Origin: Paraburkholderia hiiakae
GTDB taxonomy: Bacteria; Pseudomonadota; Gammaproteobacteria; Burkholderiales; Burkholderiaceae
Length of the DNA: 64,000 nt
Direction of reading: 5' to 3'
Assembly: GCF_904848665.1 (NCBI RefSeq)
Contig: NZ_CAJHCQ010000015.1
Span: 149,508 to 213,507 of the forward strand
Shown piece by piece: positions 27,693 to 36,339 of the stretch. The notes under the pieces are model-generated. The model had not been told where the DNA came from and made no database searches. It worked only from the letters and a program-made list of their open reading frames with translations. Position 1 is the first letter of the stretch. Each line of letters starts with the position of its first letter. The translations under genes and the position numbers were made by a program.

Positions 27693-29393
27693 ATGATCGA
27701 GATCCGCTCGAAGCGCCTGTGCAGAACACGAAGCAGTCTTGCCGCCGCGCTCGGAGCGACGGTTCTTGCCGCGCACGGGCAAGTGCGCGTGCCGACGCCG
27801 CCCAATAGCGGCCAGTTGCTCCAGCAGGCGCCGCAGCCTTCGTTGCAGCCGCCGCCCTCGAACCTCGACCTCACGATCCAGCAGCCGAAGGGCGCGCCGG
27901 CGGACAACACGAAGACGTTCCCGGTGCGTCAGATCGAGATCACCGGCAACACGGAACTGCCCACCGACATGCTGCACGCCGTAGTGGCGCCGAGCGAGGG
28001 CAAGAACCTCACGTTGAGCGACCTGAACGCGCTCGCCGACCAGATCAGCGACGTGTATCACGAGCACGGCTACCCGCTCGCCACCGCCTACGTGCCCGCG
28101 CAGACGATCGAGAACGGCGTCGTGCGGATCGACGTGGCCGAAGCGCGCTACGGCGCCGTCTCGCTGAACAACCAGAGCCAGGTATCGGACCGCGTGTTGA
28201 ACAATACGCTTGCGGCGTTGCAGTCGGGACAGCCGGTCAGCGAATTCGAACTCGAACGCACGCTACTGCTCATGCAGGACATTCCGGGCGCGCAGGTGAG
28301 CTCGACGCTTCGGCCTGGGCAGCAGGTGGGCACGTCCGATCTGCTCGTCGACGTGACGCCCCAGCAGCGCGTGACCGGCGATGCTGGCGTGGACAACTTC
28401 GGCGACCCCTATAGCGGGCGCGTGCGCGGCAGCGGCAGCCTGAACATCAACGGCCCGTTCAACCAGGGCGACCTGCTCGACTTTAGTGCGCTGACGACAG
28501 GCCCAGGCATGACCTACGGCCGCATGGACTACCGCTACCTGCTCAACGGCCAGGGCACGACGCTCGGGGCCACGGTGTCGGGACTCAACTACCATCTGCG
28601 CAACGATCTCTCCGATCTGGAAGCGCACGGGTCGGCATTCGTTGGGGGCGTGGTGCTGGCGCAGCCGCTGATCCGCAATACGCGGGGCAATCTCTACGGG
28701 CAGATCGAATATGATTTCCGCAGGCTGAACGACAACATCGATATCATCGGACTCCAGAACGATCGCCACACGAACAGCGTGACCAGCACGCTCGCGGGCG
28801 ACCAGCTCGATTCGACGGGCGTGACCAATGCACGCCTCGCGTTGACCTACGGCGTGCTCGCGGCAAACAATTTGCAGACCGACATCATCGACCAGCTCGG
28901 CGCGGACACAGCGGGCCATTACGTCAAGCTCGCGCTCTCGCTGTCGCGACTGCAGCAGTTCACGCGCAGCGATGCGCTGTACTTCGGCTTCTCCGGGCAG
29001 ACGTCGAGCAAGAACCTCGACACCTCCGAGCAGTTCTACCTGGGCGGACCCGATAGCGTGCGCGGCTACGACGTTGGCGTGCTGTCCGGCTCCCGGGGCT
29101 ATCTGGCCACCGTCGAATACCGGCACGACGCCGCGTTCCAGAACATACCGGGAATCTGGGAGTTTTCCATCTTCGTCGATACGGGGTGGGTGCAGCAGTA
29201 CAAGAACCCGTTCGTTCCCGGACCCAACACCGGCCAGTTGAGCAGCGCCGGCTTTGGTGTGCAATGGAACGGCCCCTACAAGCTTCTGCTGAGCGCCAGT
29301 TTGGCTTTCCCGTTTGGCCGCACGCCGGAAATACTCAGCGCGAACGCCAACACATCCGTGCACTGCTGGGTGCAATTGCGCAAGGCATTCTAG
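27693..29393 (+). CDS. TpsB outer-membrane transporter (FhaC/ShlB family)
   Basis: A 566-residue outer-membrane beta barrel that secretes the upstream adhesin. A signal peptide (RSSLAAALGATVLAAHG) is followed by a Pro/Gln-rich linker, POTRA domains (VRQIEITGNTELPTDMLHAVVAPSEGKNLTLSDLNALADQISDVYHEHGYPLATAYVPAQ; about residues 75-230), and a 16-strand barrel with the conserved QFYLGGPDSVRGYDVGVLSGSRG (VRGY loop, L6). It ends in CWVQLRKAF with terminal Phe. It is co-directional and 62 bp after the TpsA gene, the standard TpsA-TpsB order, and presumably on the same transcript driven by element A. Confidence 0.95.
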   Translation: MIEIRSKRLCRTRSSLAAALGATVLAAHGQVRVPTPPNSGQLLQQAPQPSLQPPPSNLDLTIQQPKGAPADNTKTFPVRQIEITGNTELPTDMLHAVVAPSEGKNLTLSDLNALADQISDVYHEHGYPLATAYVPAQTIENGVVRIDVAEARYGAVSLNNQSQVSDRVLNNTLAALQSGQPVSEFELERTLLLMQDIPGAQVSSTLRPGQQVGTSDLLVDVTPQQRVTGDAGVDNFGDPYSGRVRGSGSLNINGPFNQGDLLDFSALTTGPGMTYGRMDYRYLLNGQGTTLGATVSGLNYHLRNDLSDLEAHGSAFVGGVVLAQPLIRNTRGNLYGQIEYDFRRLNDNIDIIGLQNDRHTNSVTSTLAGDQLDSTGVTNARLALTYGVLAANNLQTDIIDQLGADTAGHYVKLALSLSRLQQFTRSDALYFGFSGQTSSKNLDTSEQFYLGGPDSVRGYDVGVLSGSRGYLATVEYRHDAAFQNIPGIWEFSIFVDTGWVQQYKNPFVPGPNTGQLSSAGFGVQWNGPYKLLLSASLAFPFGRTPEILSANANTSVHCWVQLRKAF

Positions 29394-29436
29394 GCGCAGG
29401 GGAGGGAAGCGCGCCGCGCGAAACGGCGCGTCCTCG

Positions 29437-29961
29437 CTATGAATGGGCCGAGGCGCTGGAGGTGGGCAGCGGGCCGAGGAACATTGTTTTGAGCCGATTC
29501 TTGCCGAGCGCCCGGGCCAGCTCCGCGATCACGCAGTAGTTGAAGATCAGCGTCACAAGCAGTATCTGGACGGCCCAGAAACGCGGCCAGCTGATATGGA
29601 TGAGCATTTCGTGGTTTGCGGCAGCGAAACTGCCGGCTTCTTTCCAGAAGTCATAGAGCCGCTCAAGATAATGAATGACGAGCGCGACGAGCGCGTACAT
29701 CAGCGTCTTCCACGCCACGTTCCAGATGAGTGGTTTGTCGGGAAAGCGGTTGATGAAGGGCAGCATGTCCGCGAGCAGCACCGACTTGCCGAGTATGAGC
29801 GACGAGATGAGCACCGACGCAGAGGTTGGCAACGAAAGGCCAGTCTCCTTGACCATCAGCGAACGGATCAGCGCGACGATATGGAGAATGACGAAGAAGA
29901 AGATAGTTGGCGGCAAAACCTTCTTGAATTCTTCCTTTACCTTTGCCATCAGCGAGCTCAT
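29437..29961 (-). CDS. Hypothetical inner-membrane protein (about four helices)
   Basis: A 174-residue protein. Start at 29961 (MSSLMAKVKEEFKKVLPPTIFFF) is supported by GGAGGACACC just upstream; the longer frame upstream is Arg/Thr-rich and out of character. Membrane segments lie at about 16-35, 50-72, 90-110 and 135-155, separated by short loops (INRFPDKPL; YDFWKEAGSFAAANHE). I do not recognise a named family; it looks like a small conserved integral membrane protein. It is convergent with the TpsB gene and last of three minus-strand genes that may be read from the 31.4-31.9 kb regulatory region, though 115 bp separate it from the gene before it. Confidence 0.75.
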   Translation of the reverse strand: MSSLMAKVKEEFKKVLPPTIFFFVILHIVALIRSLMVKETGLSLPTSASVLISSLILGKSVLLADMLPFINRFPDKPLIWNVAWKTLMYALVALVIHYLERLYDFWKEAGSFAAANHEMLIHISWPRFWAVQILLVTLIFNYCVIAELARALGKNRLKTMFLGPLPTSSASAHS

Positions 29962-30076
29962 GGTGTCCTCCAGTTTTCGGCGATATTCGCGAGGGCACCG
30001 CCCGCAGGCGGATGTCCCCGGGGCGGTGCAAAAATCCCGCGTGTACGCGTTACGCTGATGGAAACGGCAACGCGAG

Positions 30077-30637
30077 TCAATACGGCGCGTTGACCACGAC
30101 GTACTGCGCCCCCTGCGGCTGGTACCAGGTGCCGCCGCATTGCTGGTACACCATGCCGCCATAGTTCACCGGCACGCAGTTGGAAGGCACCGAACGGACC
30201 ATGGAGCCGACCACAGCCGAGGTCACGCCCACGGCGGCGGTGACGGCGGCAGCCGTGGCGACCGGGTGGTAGTCGTCGTCCCAGCCGCCGTGATGGTAAT
30301 CGTTGTGCACGTCCACATTGACGTTGCGATTCACGTTGACATTGCGATTCGCGTTGACGTTATTCACGCTCGTGTTGCGGACGTTGCGCGTGCGCGCGTC
30401 GGCGTTCACGTTGTTGACGGGCGGGCGATTGGCGCGTGCACCGCCGCCACCGTCCGGGTGCGCGCCACCGCCGCCCGGGTGTACGCCGCCGCCCGGGTGC
30501 CCGCCACCACCGCCCGGGTGCACGCCGCCACCGCCGCCCCTAAAGGCGTCTGCGGAAGGCGACACTGTGAAGGCAATGCAGGCAGCGAGCACGACAGGAA
30601 GGAGTCGGACGGGATTTCGCATGAGTGTGGTCTTCAT
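30077..30637 (-). CDS. Exported glycine/asparagine-rich small protein
   Basis: A 186-residue exported protein. The signal peptide is MKTTLMRNPVRLLPVVLAACIAFTVSPSADA. Then comes a Gly/His/Pro tract (repeats of GGGGxHPGGG), an Asn/Val-rich tract (NVNANRNVNVNRNVNVDVHND), a short hydrophobic Ala/Val segment, and a C-terminal domain with two cysteines (NCVPVNYGGMVYQQCGGTWYQPQ) resembling small outer-membrane/periplasmic proteins with 'YYQCGGTWYQP' ends. The start is 4 bp after the DUF2092 gene stop, so the two are co-transcribed. An alternative ATG lies at 30622. Function unknown; an envelope role is inferred from the signal peptide and low-complexity mature region. Confidence 0.75.
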   Translation of the reverse strand: MKTTLMRNPVRLLPVVLAACIAFTVSPSADAFRGGGGGVHPGGGGGHPGGGVHPGGGGAHPDGGGGARANRPPVNNVNADARTRNVRNTSVNNVNANRNVNVNRNVNVDVHNDYHHGGWDDDYHPVATAAAVTAAVGVTSAVVGSMVRSVPSNCVPVNYGGMVYQQCGGTWYQPQGAQYVVVNAPY

Positions 30638-30641
30638 GGGC

Positions 30642-31415
30642 CTACCCCTTGTTCTTGACCGGAACGATTTCGATCTTCTTCGCGCCAGCGGGCGGATGGA
30701 ACGAGAACGTGGCGTCGTTGAAGGTGGCGTGCGTCGTCCAGTCGATGATCGAAGTGGACTGCGGGCGTGCATCGTCGTCGCGGCGCGTGATCACGATCTT
30801 GCGCGGCAATGGACTTTCCCCGGTCTTGATCCACACTTGCCAGTCAAGGTCCTTCTGGCGGAATGCGTAGTGATCGCAGAGGTCAGAGCCGATATAGTCC
30901 TGGCCCGCGAACATGGCGGACTCGAACTGGTCGGCCGGGGCGTCCGGTGTTCCCCAGATGAACAGGTCGGCGAGTGGGAACTCCACACCATAGTTCTCGC
31001 GCAGCTTGTCGATCAATCCAGAGATCGTGCCGTCGAACGCGACGCTCGAGTAGTACTTCCCAGCCGGCGAAAAAAGCGTGACCGTCTTGCCGTCGAAGAT
31101 GATTTCGCGCTGGCTGCGTGCGCTCGACATGAGCGCGCGTATGCGGTGCGGCCGGTCGACGTCGAGGTCCGCCGTTGCCGTGTGCTGGAGCTTCTGGCCG
31201 TCTTCCAGCACGCGTTCGCCGGTGAGTTCGGTCGAAACGCTAAAGCGCTTGAGTGACTGGAGGTAAGTCCCCATCTTCTTCAGCGCTTCGACCGCCGCGG
31301 GGTCCACCGGATTGGCGACACTGCTTGCCGCGACTGGAGCGGAAGCCTGCGCGAAAGCCTGTGGTGCAACGAGTGTCGCGGCCATTACGACCATGCATGT
31401 AACCCTTCTCTTCAT
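30642..31415 (-). CDS. DUF2092 periplasmic protein (LolA/LolB-like fold)
   Basis: A 257-residue exported protein. Signal peptide MKRRVTCMVVMAATLVAPQAFA with GGGAGAACACG upstream fixes the start at 31415. The mature part (VDPAAVEALKKMGTYLQSLKRFSVSTELTGERVLEDGQKLQH, then RPHRIRALMSSARSQREIIFDGKTVTLFSPAGKYYSS) matches DUF2092, a predicted lipoprotein-carrier-like fold often found beside small Gly-rich exported proteins. It is the first gene of the minus-strand group 31415 to 29437 and divergent from the REC-only gene, with element B between them. Ligand unknown. Confidence 0.82.
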   Translation of the reverse strand: MKRRVTCMVVMAATLVAPQAFAQASAPVAASSVANPVDPAAVEALKKMGTYLQSLKRFSVSTELTGERVLEDGQKLQHTATADLDVDRPHRIRALMSSARSQREIIFDGKTVTLFSPAGKYYSSVAFDGTISGLIDKLRENYGVEFPLADLFIWGTPDAPADQFESAMFAGQDYIGSDLCDHYAFRQKDLDWQVWIKTGESPLPRKIVITRRDDDARPQSTSIIDWTTHATFNDATFSFHPPAGAKKIEIVPVKNKG

Positions 31416-31556
31416 CGTGTTCTCCCGGCATATGAGCGAGAAGCCGCAGAAACGTGAAAGCATCGCTTCAGCAGGCGCTTTTGCAGCGTCGATGCTGTGC
31501 GCTTGCAGTGCGTAATGTAGTGGCCGGGATCGCGAAAGGGAAGGCTTCTGCCCGAT

Positions 31557-31595
31557 ATTGCCCAAAGGGGAAACGGGATTGCCCCAAGTCCCTAT
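31557..31595 (+). promoter_or_regulatory. Shared promoter element, copy B (two-component cluster)
   Basis: ATTGCCC starts at 31557 and ATTGCCCC at 31578, 21 bp apart, with GGGGAAA between them as a degenerate inverted half. TCCCTAT lies at 31589-31595, with TAT 15 nt after the second repeat. It points towards the REC-only gene (start 281 bp on), but the DUF2092 gene starts 142 bp away in the other direction, so it may serve both. The rest of 31416-31876 shows no gene. Confidence 0.7.
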
Positions 31596-31876
31596 GTTGC
31601 GACTCGCGTAACGGCGCAATGCTCTACTGAAGGCCGATGGGTTGCGCATGTTCACGTAGGTGAGGGCGCAATGCACATCCCTCATCCCTGTCCTTCGTGG
31701 ATCGTCCATCGAGGCAATGGATTGAATACGATTGCAATGTAATCGAGCGATTCCAGCGGAGCAGGCCTTCCCTGCATCTCTGCTGCTGCGCGCAAGGTGA
31801 AGCCCGTCTGCCTCGACTCTATGGCGTTGCGCGCGCGTCTATACAAGACTCGATGTACTGGTGAAGTGGGTGTCGT

Positions 31877-32245
31877 ATGAACGTGAAGCGGCAGATGATC
31901 GTGATAGTGGAGGACGATGCCGGCTTGCGGCGCGCGCTCGAGCGGCTGCTGCGGTATTCGGGCTTTCGCACCCGATCGTTTCGTAGTGCAGAAGATGCCA
32001 ATTTATTCGAATTCGCCTCTACGGCGCGCTGCCTTGTCATCGACGTTCAACTGCCGGGCATATCGGGGCCAGCGTTCTACGATACGCTGCATGCGCCGCG
32101 CCCGCCCGCGGTGTTCATGTCGGCTTACGACGGCGCGCGCACGCGCGGCGCCATCGTAGGCACCGGTGCGCACGCGCTCTTGACCAAGCCATTCCCTGGT
32201 GCGGCGCTGGTCGAGGCGATTTTCAAGGCGACTGCAAGCGCGTGA
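31877..32245 (+). CDS. Stand-alone receiver-domain protein (REC only)
   Basis: A 122-residue single receiver domain: acidic pocket VEDD (residues 11-14), phospho-acceptor Asp56 in CLVIDVQLPG, Ser/Thr switch FMSAYDG, and Lys in LLTKPFPG. It has no output domain. Of the FixJ type by sequence, it lies first in a cluster with a LuxR-type response regulator and a kinase, all on the plus strand. It could act as a phosphate sink, a relay, or a partner of the nearby regulator. It is preceded by element B. CGTATGA context without a strong ribosome-binding site; the chosen ATG keeps the whole domain. Confidence 0.85.
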   Translation: MNVKRQMIVIVEDDAGLRRALERLLRYSGFRTRSFRSAEDANLFEFASTARCLVIDVQLPGISGPAFYDTLHAPRPPAVFMSAYDGARTRGAIVGTGAHALLTKPFPGAALVEAIFKATASA

Positions 32246-32274
32246 TTTGGGATTTCGGGGCGTGATATTGCCCT

Positions 32275-32352
32275 ATCGGTAATCCCTCTTCCCGCCTTCA
32301 TAGGGAAGCTGGCCCACTGCGGATTATTCCCCGGAATGTACGGGGAAATAAT
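32275..32352 (+). promoter_or_regulatory. Degenerate shared element (copy C) and inverted repeat upstream of the response regulator
   Basis: In the 323-bp gap 32246-32568, ATTGCCC (32277-32283) is followed by TAATCCCTC, as in the shared element but with about six extra bases, and is preceded by GGGGC. Further on, ATTATTCCCCG (32323-32333) and CGGGGAAATAAT (32341-32352) form an inverted repeat around 7 nt. This could be a terminator of the REC-only gene or an operator of the response-regulator gene; it lacks a T-tract. No gene seen here. Confidence 0.4.
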
Positions 32353-32568
32353 ACCGATCATAAATAGCAATAATCGCTCATTAGTCAAAATTTCCGCATG
32401 AGTTCGCAAAAAACAGGTGTGGCTTCAATCGTGCAAGGTTTGTAAAAAATTGCTATAACCCAATATAACTCAGACGCATTCAAGTAGTCAGTTGCGTCGA
32501 TAGGCCGTTGTGGCCAGTGCTGGGACCTGGAATATCGCCGCGTCGCACTTTGAACGACGGAGAAAAGC

Positions 32569-33174
32569 GTGATTGATCCTGAACAGACGGTGATTCACAT
32601 TATCGACGACGACGCAGCAATGCGAACCGCATTATCGCGGCTTCTAAAGAGCGCCGGATTCGAGGCGCGCGTTTATGCATCCGCCGGCGATTTTCTGGTG
32701 AGCGCCCGGGACAATCGTCCCGGCTGCATTCTGCTGGACCTCGAACTCGGCGGCCCGAGCGGCCTGGAACTGCAGCAGGCGTTGCTTCGCGACTCGCGGG
32801 CTTTGCCCATCGTGTTCATGAGCGCCTACAGCGACGTGCCGCGCACCGTGAAAGCGATGAAGGCGGGTGCTGTCGATTTCCTGCTCAAGCCGTTCGAGCG
32901 GCAAGCGCTGTTCGACGCGATCGGCGCGGCGTTGAACGCCTGCACGTTGCAGGCGAGCGTGCAGCACCCAGCCTCGGTTCAGCTAGCGGATCGGGAACAG
33001 GTTGTGCTGCGCGGCATTGCCGCCGGGCTGCGGAACAAGCAGATTGCTGCGGAGCTCGGATTGTCCGAACGTACGATCAAGTCGTGTCGCGCCGACCTGA
33101 TGCGCAAGGTGGGAGCGACGTCACTCGCCGAGTTGCTGCGCCGCACCGAATCGATGGTCAGTCTGCCCGCATAG
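32569..33174 (+). CDS. FixJ/NarL-type response regulator
   Basis: A 201-residue two-component regulator. The receiver domain spans residues 1-125 (acidic pocket IIDDDA; phospho-acceptor Asp57 in CILLDLELGG; FMSAYSD; LLKPF). The LuxR/FixJ helix-turn-helix spans about 138-195 (LADREQVVLRGIAAGLRNKQIAAELGLSERTIKSCRADLMRKVGATSLAELLR). GTG start at 32569 with GGAGAAAAGC upstream. It is flanked by the REC-only protein and a histidine kinase, so it is the probable DNA-binding output of the local system. I infer it as the candidate binder of the shared element at 17838/31557/36118/40741/46678, because it is the only FixJ-type DNA-binding regulator in the window and lies among its copies. Confidence 0.92.
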   Translation: MIDPEQTVIHIIDDDAAMRTALSRLLKSAGFEARVYASAGDFLVSARDNRPGCILLDLELGGPSGLELQQALLRDSRALPIVFMSAYSDVPRTVKAMKAGAVDFLLKPFERQALFDAIGAALNACTLQASVQHPASVQLADREQVVLRGIAAGLRNKQIAAELGLSERTIKSCRADLMRKVGATSLAELLRRTESMVSLPA

Positions 33175-33414
33175 CAGCCCATAGGGGACGAATTGCACCT
33201 GCAATTTCAGGTGATTGAAGTTTTGCAGTTTGGCGATCGATACCCATCCTTTGAAAGAATGCCATCGCGATTGGGTTATTCCGGATATTTAGCATTCTCG
33301 GCACTTCATATGACTAAATGGTTGGCATTCCTGTGTGGTCAATTTATCAAGTTGATAGCAAACAAATAATTGAAAACATCCCGATGAGCGAGGCGGGTCG
33401 ACATTGAATTGACC

Positions 33415-35445
33415 ATGGAATATGCGCGGCGACTGAACCGCTCTTTTATTGAGCACCGCAACCACGGCGAGTGCGCAGGGAGAGCTGGGAGGCCATTAGA
33501 TCACACCGGAAATATCGGCGACCTGATCCGCAGATACTTTCTGCTATTGCTGTTTGCGGCCTCGGGCGCCGTCGCAACGGAAATGCCGCGCGTCGTGCTG
33601 CTCACCGGCACGGACCCCATCCAGCCTGCCGCACTCGTGCAGATTCGCGCGGTGCGCAGCGTACTCGACGACTTCTCTTCACAGCGCGCCGAAGTCTTTC
33701 TCGATGCGATCGACGGATTCCGTTTCGACAACGAGGAATTGACAGCCGAGTTTCTCGCGCTGTTGCGCAAGAAGTATGCTCGCCAGCATATCGACCTTGT
33801 CATCGGGATCGGCGATCGGGCCGCGTCTTTCGCGCTGAAACACGGTGCCGACATCTGGCCCGGTGCGCCCGTCCTGATCTCCAGCGTCCCGGCTGAATGG
33901 TTGCGCAAGGTGCATCTACCGCAAGGGTATGCCGTAGTGCCGTTTCAGATCGACATCGAGGCGACGTTCAAGATCATCGAACGCCTGCAACCCCATGCCC
34001 AGCGCCTTGTCGTCGTGGGCGGTGTGGCGGATTACGATGTCGCGCTCACGGACCGCGCCGTGAAAGCCGCTGGCGAAAGGGCGGGGCGCTGGAGCCAGGT
34101 GGAACGATGGGAGGGGCTGCCGCTCGCCGAACTGCAACGGCGGCTCGCCGGTCTCGATAGCGACACCGCAGTGCTCTACACGACCGCATACCGCGACAGG
34201 GACGGACACCGCTATTTTCCCTACCAACTGGTGGAGCCGATAGTGCGGGCGTCGCACGCGCCCGTTTATGGCTGGTACTCGAGCTACGTCGAGAACGGCG
34301 CGACCGCCGGCGATGTCTACGACTTCGCGGAAAACGGGCGCGAGACGGGACTGGCGGCGGTGGAAATTCTGCGTCGCGGCGGGAATGTCGACGGCCTCAC
34401 GTTTCCTGCGCTTGAGCCGCGTTGCACGGCGAATGTCACGCAGCTAGAGCGCTTTGGCCTTTCCGCGGACCGATTGCCGCCAGGCTGCCAGTTGATCGAT
34501 TGGCCGCCGTCGATCTATCGGGAGTACCGGGGCACCGTGTTGACGGCGCTGGCCGTGCTCGTTGCCCAGTTGCTCACGATCATCGCGCTGCTGGCGCAGC
34601 GGCGAAAGCGCCACCTGGCGGAAGCCGAAGCGCTCGCGCGGCGCGGTGAACTGGCGCGCGCCGCACGTTTTGCGACCGTTGGCGAACTGAGTGCGTCGAT
34701 CGCGCACGAGGTGGGACAGCCGCTCAGCGCGATCCTGAGCAACGCGGATGCGGCCGATCTGCTCATCAAGTCGAAGCGGATCGATATCGACGAACTGCGG
34801 GAGATCATGGCGGACGTGCGACGCGACGCCCTGCGCGCCAACGATGTGATCCGCCGCTTGCGAGCGTTGCTGCAGAAGCAGAGCCTGGAGACCAGCCTCG
34901 TTCGCGTCGACGAAACACTGCAACAGTCGCTCTCGTTGATCGAGCCCGAGGCACGGCGACGCGGCATCCGCGTCGAGGCCGCGTTTGCCGCGGGCGGCTG
35001 CGAAGTCATGGGCGACCCCGTTCAGTTGCAGCAGGTATTGCTCAATCTCGCGATCAACGCCATGGATGCCATGGAAGAGGTTGCACCGGAGCGCAGCGTT
35101 CTTTCTCTCGCCACCCAGCCGGTTGCACTCGGAGTCGAACTCGCGATCGAGGACCGCGGTTGCGGTTTTTCGAGCGACTCCGGGCAGCGCCTCTTCGAGC
35201 CGTTCTACACCACCAAGCCGCACGGCATGGGCCTTGGGCTCACGATCGTCCGCTCGATCGTCGAGGCGCACCACGGGCGCGTGACGGCGACGTTGCGCGA
35301 AGGCGGCGGTACGCGCTTCGCCGTGTGGCTTCCCGTTGTGCGTTCGCGCGCTGCCGCCGCGCACGCGCCCACGGATGGCGCGCCGCACGTGGCGGCGTCC
35401 GTTCAGTCCACAGCGGATACCGGGAGCCAGCGGACGCTGTCTTGA
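33415..35445 (+). CDS. Sensor histidine kinase with periplasmic ABC-substrate-binding-like domain
   Basis: A membrane kinase of about 676 residues. An N-terminal hydrophobic segment (RRYFLLLLFAASGAVATE, about residues 40-57) acts as signal or first helix. Residues about 60-330 resemble the ABC_sub_bind periplasmic fold (RVVLLTGTDPIQPAALVQIRAVRSVL; HIDLVIGIGDRAASFALKHGADIWPGAPVLISSVP). A second helix lies at about 373-395 (GTVLTALAVLVAQLLTIIALLAQ). HisKA has the phospho-accepting His431 in SASIAHEVGQPLSAIL (FixL/TodS-like type). HATPase_c shows NLAINAMDAME, EDRGCGF and GMGLGLTI. TTG 33409 is an alternative start. The ligand is unknown; the cluster context suggests a small organic molecule. Confidence 0.9.
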   Translation: MEYARRLNRSFIEHRNHGECAGRAGRPLDHTGNIGDLIRRYFLLLLFAASGAVATEMPRVVLLTGTDPIQPAALVQIRAVRSVLDDFSSQRAEVFLDAIDGFRFDNEELTAEFLALLRKKYARQHIDLVIGIGDRAASFALKHGADIWPGAPVLISSVPAEWLRKVHLPQGYAVVPFQIDIEATFKIIERLQPHAQRLVVVGGVADYDVALTDRAVKAAGERAGRWSQVERWEGLPLAELQRRLAGLDSDTAVLYTTAYRDRDGHRYFPYQLVEPIVRASHAPVYGWYSSYVENGATAGDVYDFAENGRETGLAAVEILRRGGNVDGLTFPALEPRCTANVTQLERFGLSADRLPPGCQLIDWPPSIYREYRGTVLTALAVLVAQLLTIIALLAQRRKRHLAEAEALARRGELARAARFATVGELSASIAHEVGQPLSAILSNADAADLLIKSKRIDIDELREIMADVRRDALRANDVIRRLRALLQKQSLETSLVRVDETLQQSLSLIEPEARRRGIRVEAAFAAGGCEVMGDPVQLQQVLLNLAINAMDAMEEVAPERSVLSLATQPVALGVELAIEDRGCGFSSDSGQRLFEPFYTTKPHGMGLGLTIVRSIVEAHHGRVTATLREGGGTRFAVWLPVVRSRAAAAHAPTDGAPHVAASVQSTADTGSQRTLS

Positions 35446-35526
35446 GCGGCTCTCCCGCGGCTTGCCGGAGGCAGTGGCCGCCAACGAGCGATCAGCGCCG
35501 GCGCGCGGCGCGAGTTTGCCGGGACA

Positions 35527-35934
35527 TCAGTTCTTTTTCTGCAGTTGCCATTGCGCTCTGCCTGTTCGGCAATAGCGCGGATGCAGATTGAGCGATTGCC
35601 CCTTCGCGTTCAGGACCACGTCGACGACGCGGCAAGTCCGATCGCCGGTCTTCGTGGTGTCGTGAGGTGTCAGTGTGGCGTCGATCTTCACGCCATTGCC
35701 CAAGCCTTCATTGGTCCAATGCGCCGACTCGCCGTCGCTTTTCGAGTTCAATGCAGTAATGGCCGCTCGCTTGACCGAGTCGATGTCTTTTTGCGTCATG
35801 TAGCTCAGCGGTGTGTCGTGCAGAAACTCGAGGTTCGCGGCGAAGGCGGTGGGTAGGGAGAGGAGCAGGGCGCAAGCAACTGCCGCGCACGGCAGCGCTC
35901 CTGCTGACGAGGTCTTCCGGCTGCGCAAAATCAT
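35527..35934 (-). CDS. Exported surface-antigen-like protein (17-kDa antigen / RT0821-Lpp0805 type)
   Basis: A 135-residue exported protein. Signal peptide (residues 1-33: ALPCAAVACALLLSLPTAFAA), then HDTPLSYMTQKDIDSVKRAAITALNSKSDGESAHWTNEGLGNGVKIDATLTP, and a two-cysteine ending DRTCRVVDVVLNAKGQSLNLHPRYCRTGRAQWQLQKKN. The pattern (W-x-N, CR..., YCR...G-x-W) matches the small surface-antigen domain also seen in 17-kDa antigens. It is convergent with the kinase gene. Element D lies 184 bp upstream on the same strand, which puts this gene in the putative regulon. Confidence 0.75.
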   Translation of the reverse strand: MILRSRKTSSAGALPCAAVACALLLSLPTAFAANLEFLHDTPLSYMTQKDIDSVKRAAITALNSKSDGESAHWTNEGLGNGVKIDATLTPHDTTKTGDRTCRVVDVVLNAKGQSLNLHPRYCRTGRAQWQLQKKN

Positions 35935-36117
35935 GTCGTCCTTTCCTTGAGCGTGGCCCGTCGGCGCTTACGCTCGCGTGTGAATCGGCGGAGGCTTCCC
36001 ATTGTGCAATCCGGTTCCAACGGGTTTGCGTTCGGCCAGGCAATCCGTTGGCGCGCCATCGTGCAGCAGCATGGCGCTATGCCAGATCGAGTGTTGCTCA
36101 GGCACCGCACTGAAGCG

Positions 36118-36156
36118 ATAGGGAGTTCGGGCAATCGGATTGCCCTTTGGTGCAAT
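36118..36156 (-). promoter_or_regulatory. Shared promoter element, copy D (minus strand)
   Basis: Read on the minus strand: ATTGCACC (from 36156), GGGCAA inverted half, ATTGCCC (from 36135; 21 bp later), then CTCCCTAT ending at 36118, with TAT 15 nt after the second ATTG. It points to the surface-antigen-like gene at 35934. The surrounding 35935-36339 holds no gene. Confidence 0.75.
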
Positions 36157-36339
36157 CTGGAGTTCAAGCCTTTATTTTCGCTGGATGCGCCGCTAAATTG
36201 CGCGCTAAGGACCACTCGATTCGGGCACGTGAGCGGAAAGTGCTGCAATGCAGTCTGTAATTTTCGACAATGCAACCATTCCGGAGTGCGAACGTATGAA
36301 GCTGTCTCGTCTGCCAGAGGCTTGTTGAATGGGGAAAGC

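Noticed and set aside
33176..33225. CCCATAGGGGACGAATTGCACC and following sequence as another copy of the shared element
   Set aside because: On the minus strand it resembles the CCCTAT part, but it would point into the end of the response-regulator gene and lacks the 21-bp repeat pair.
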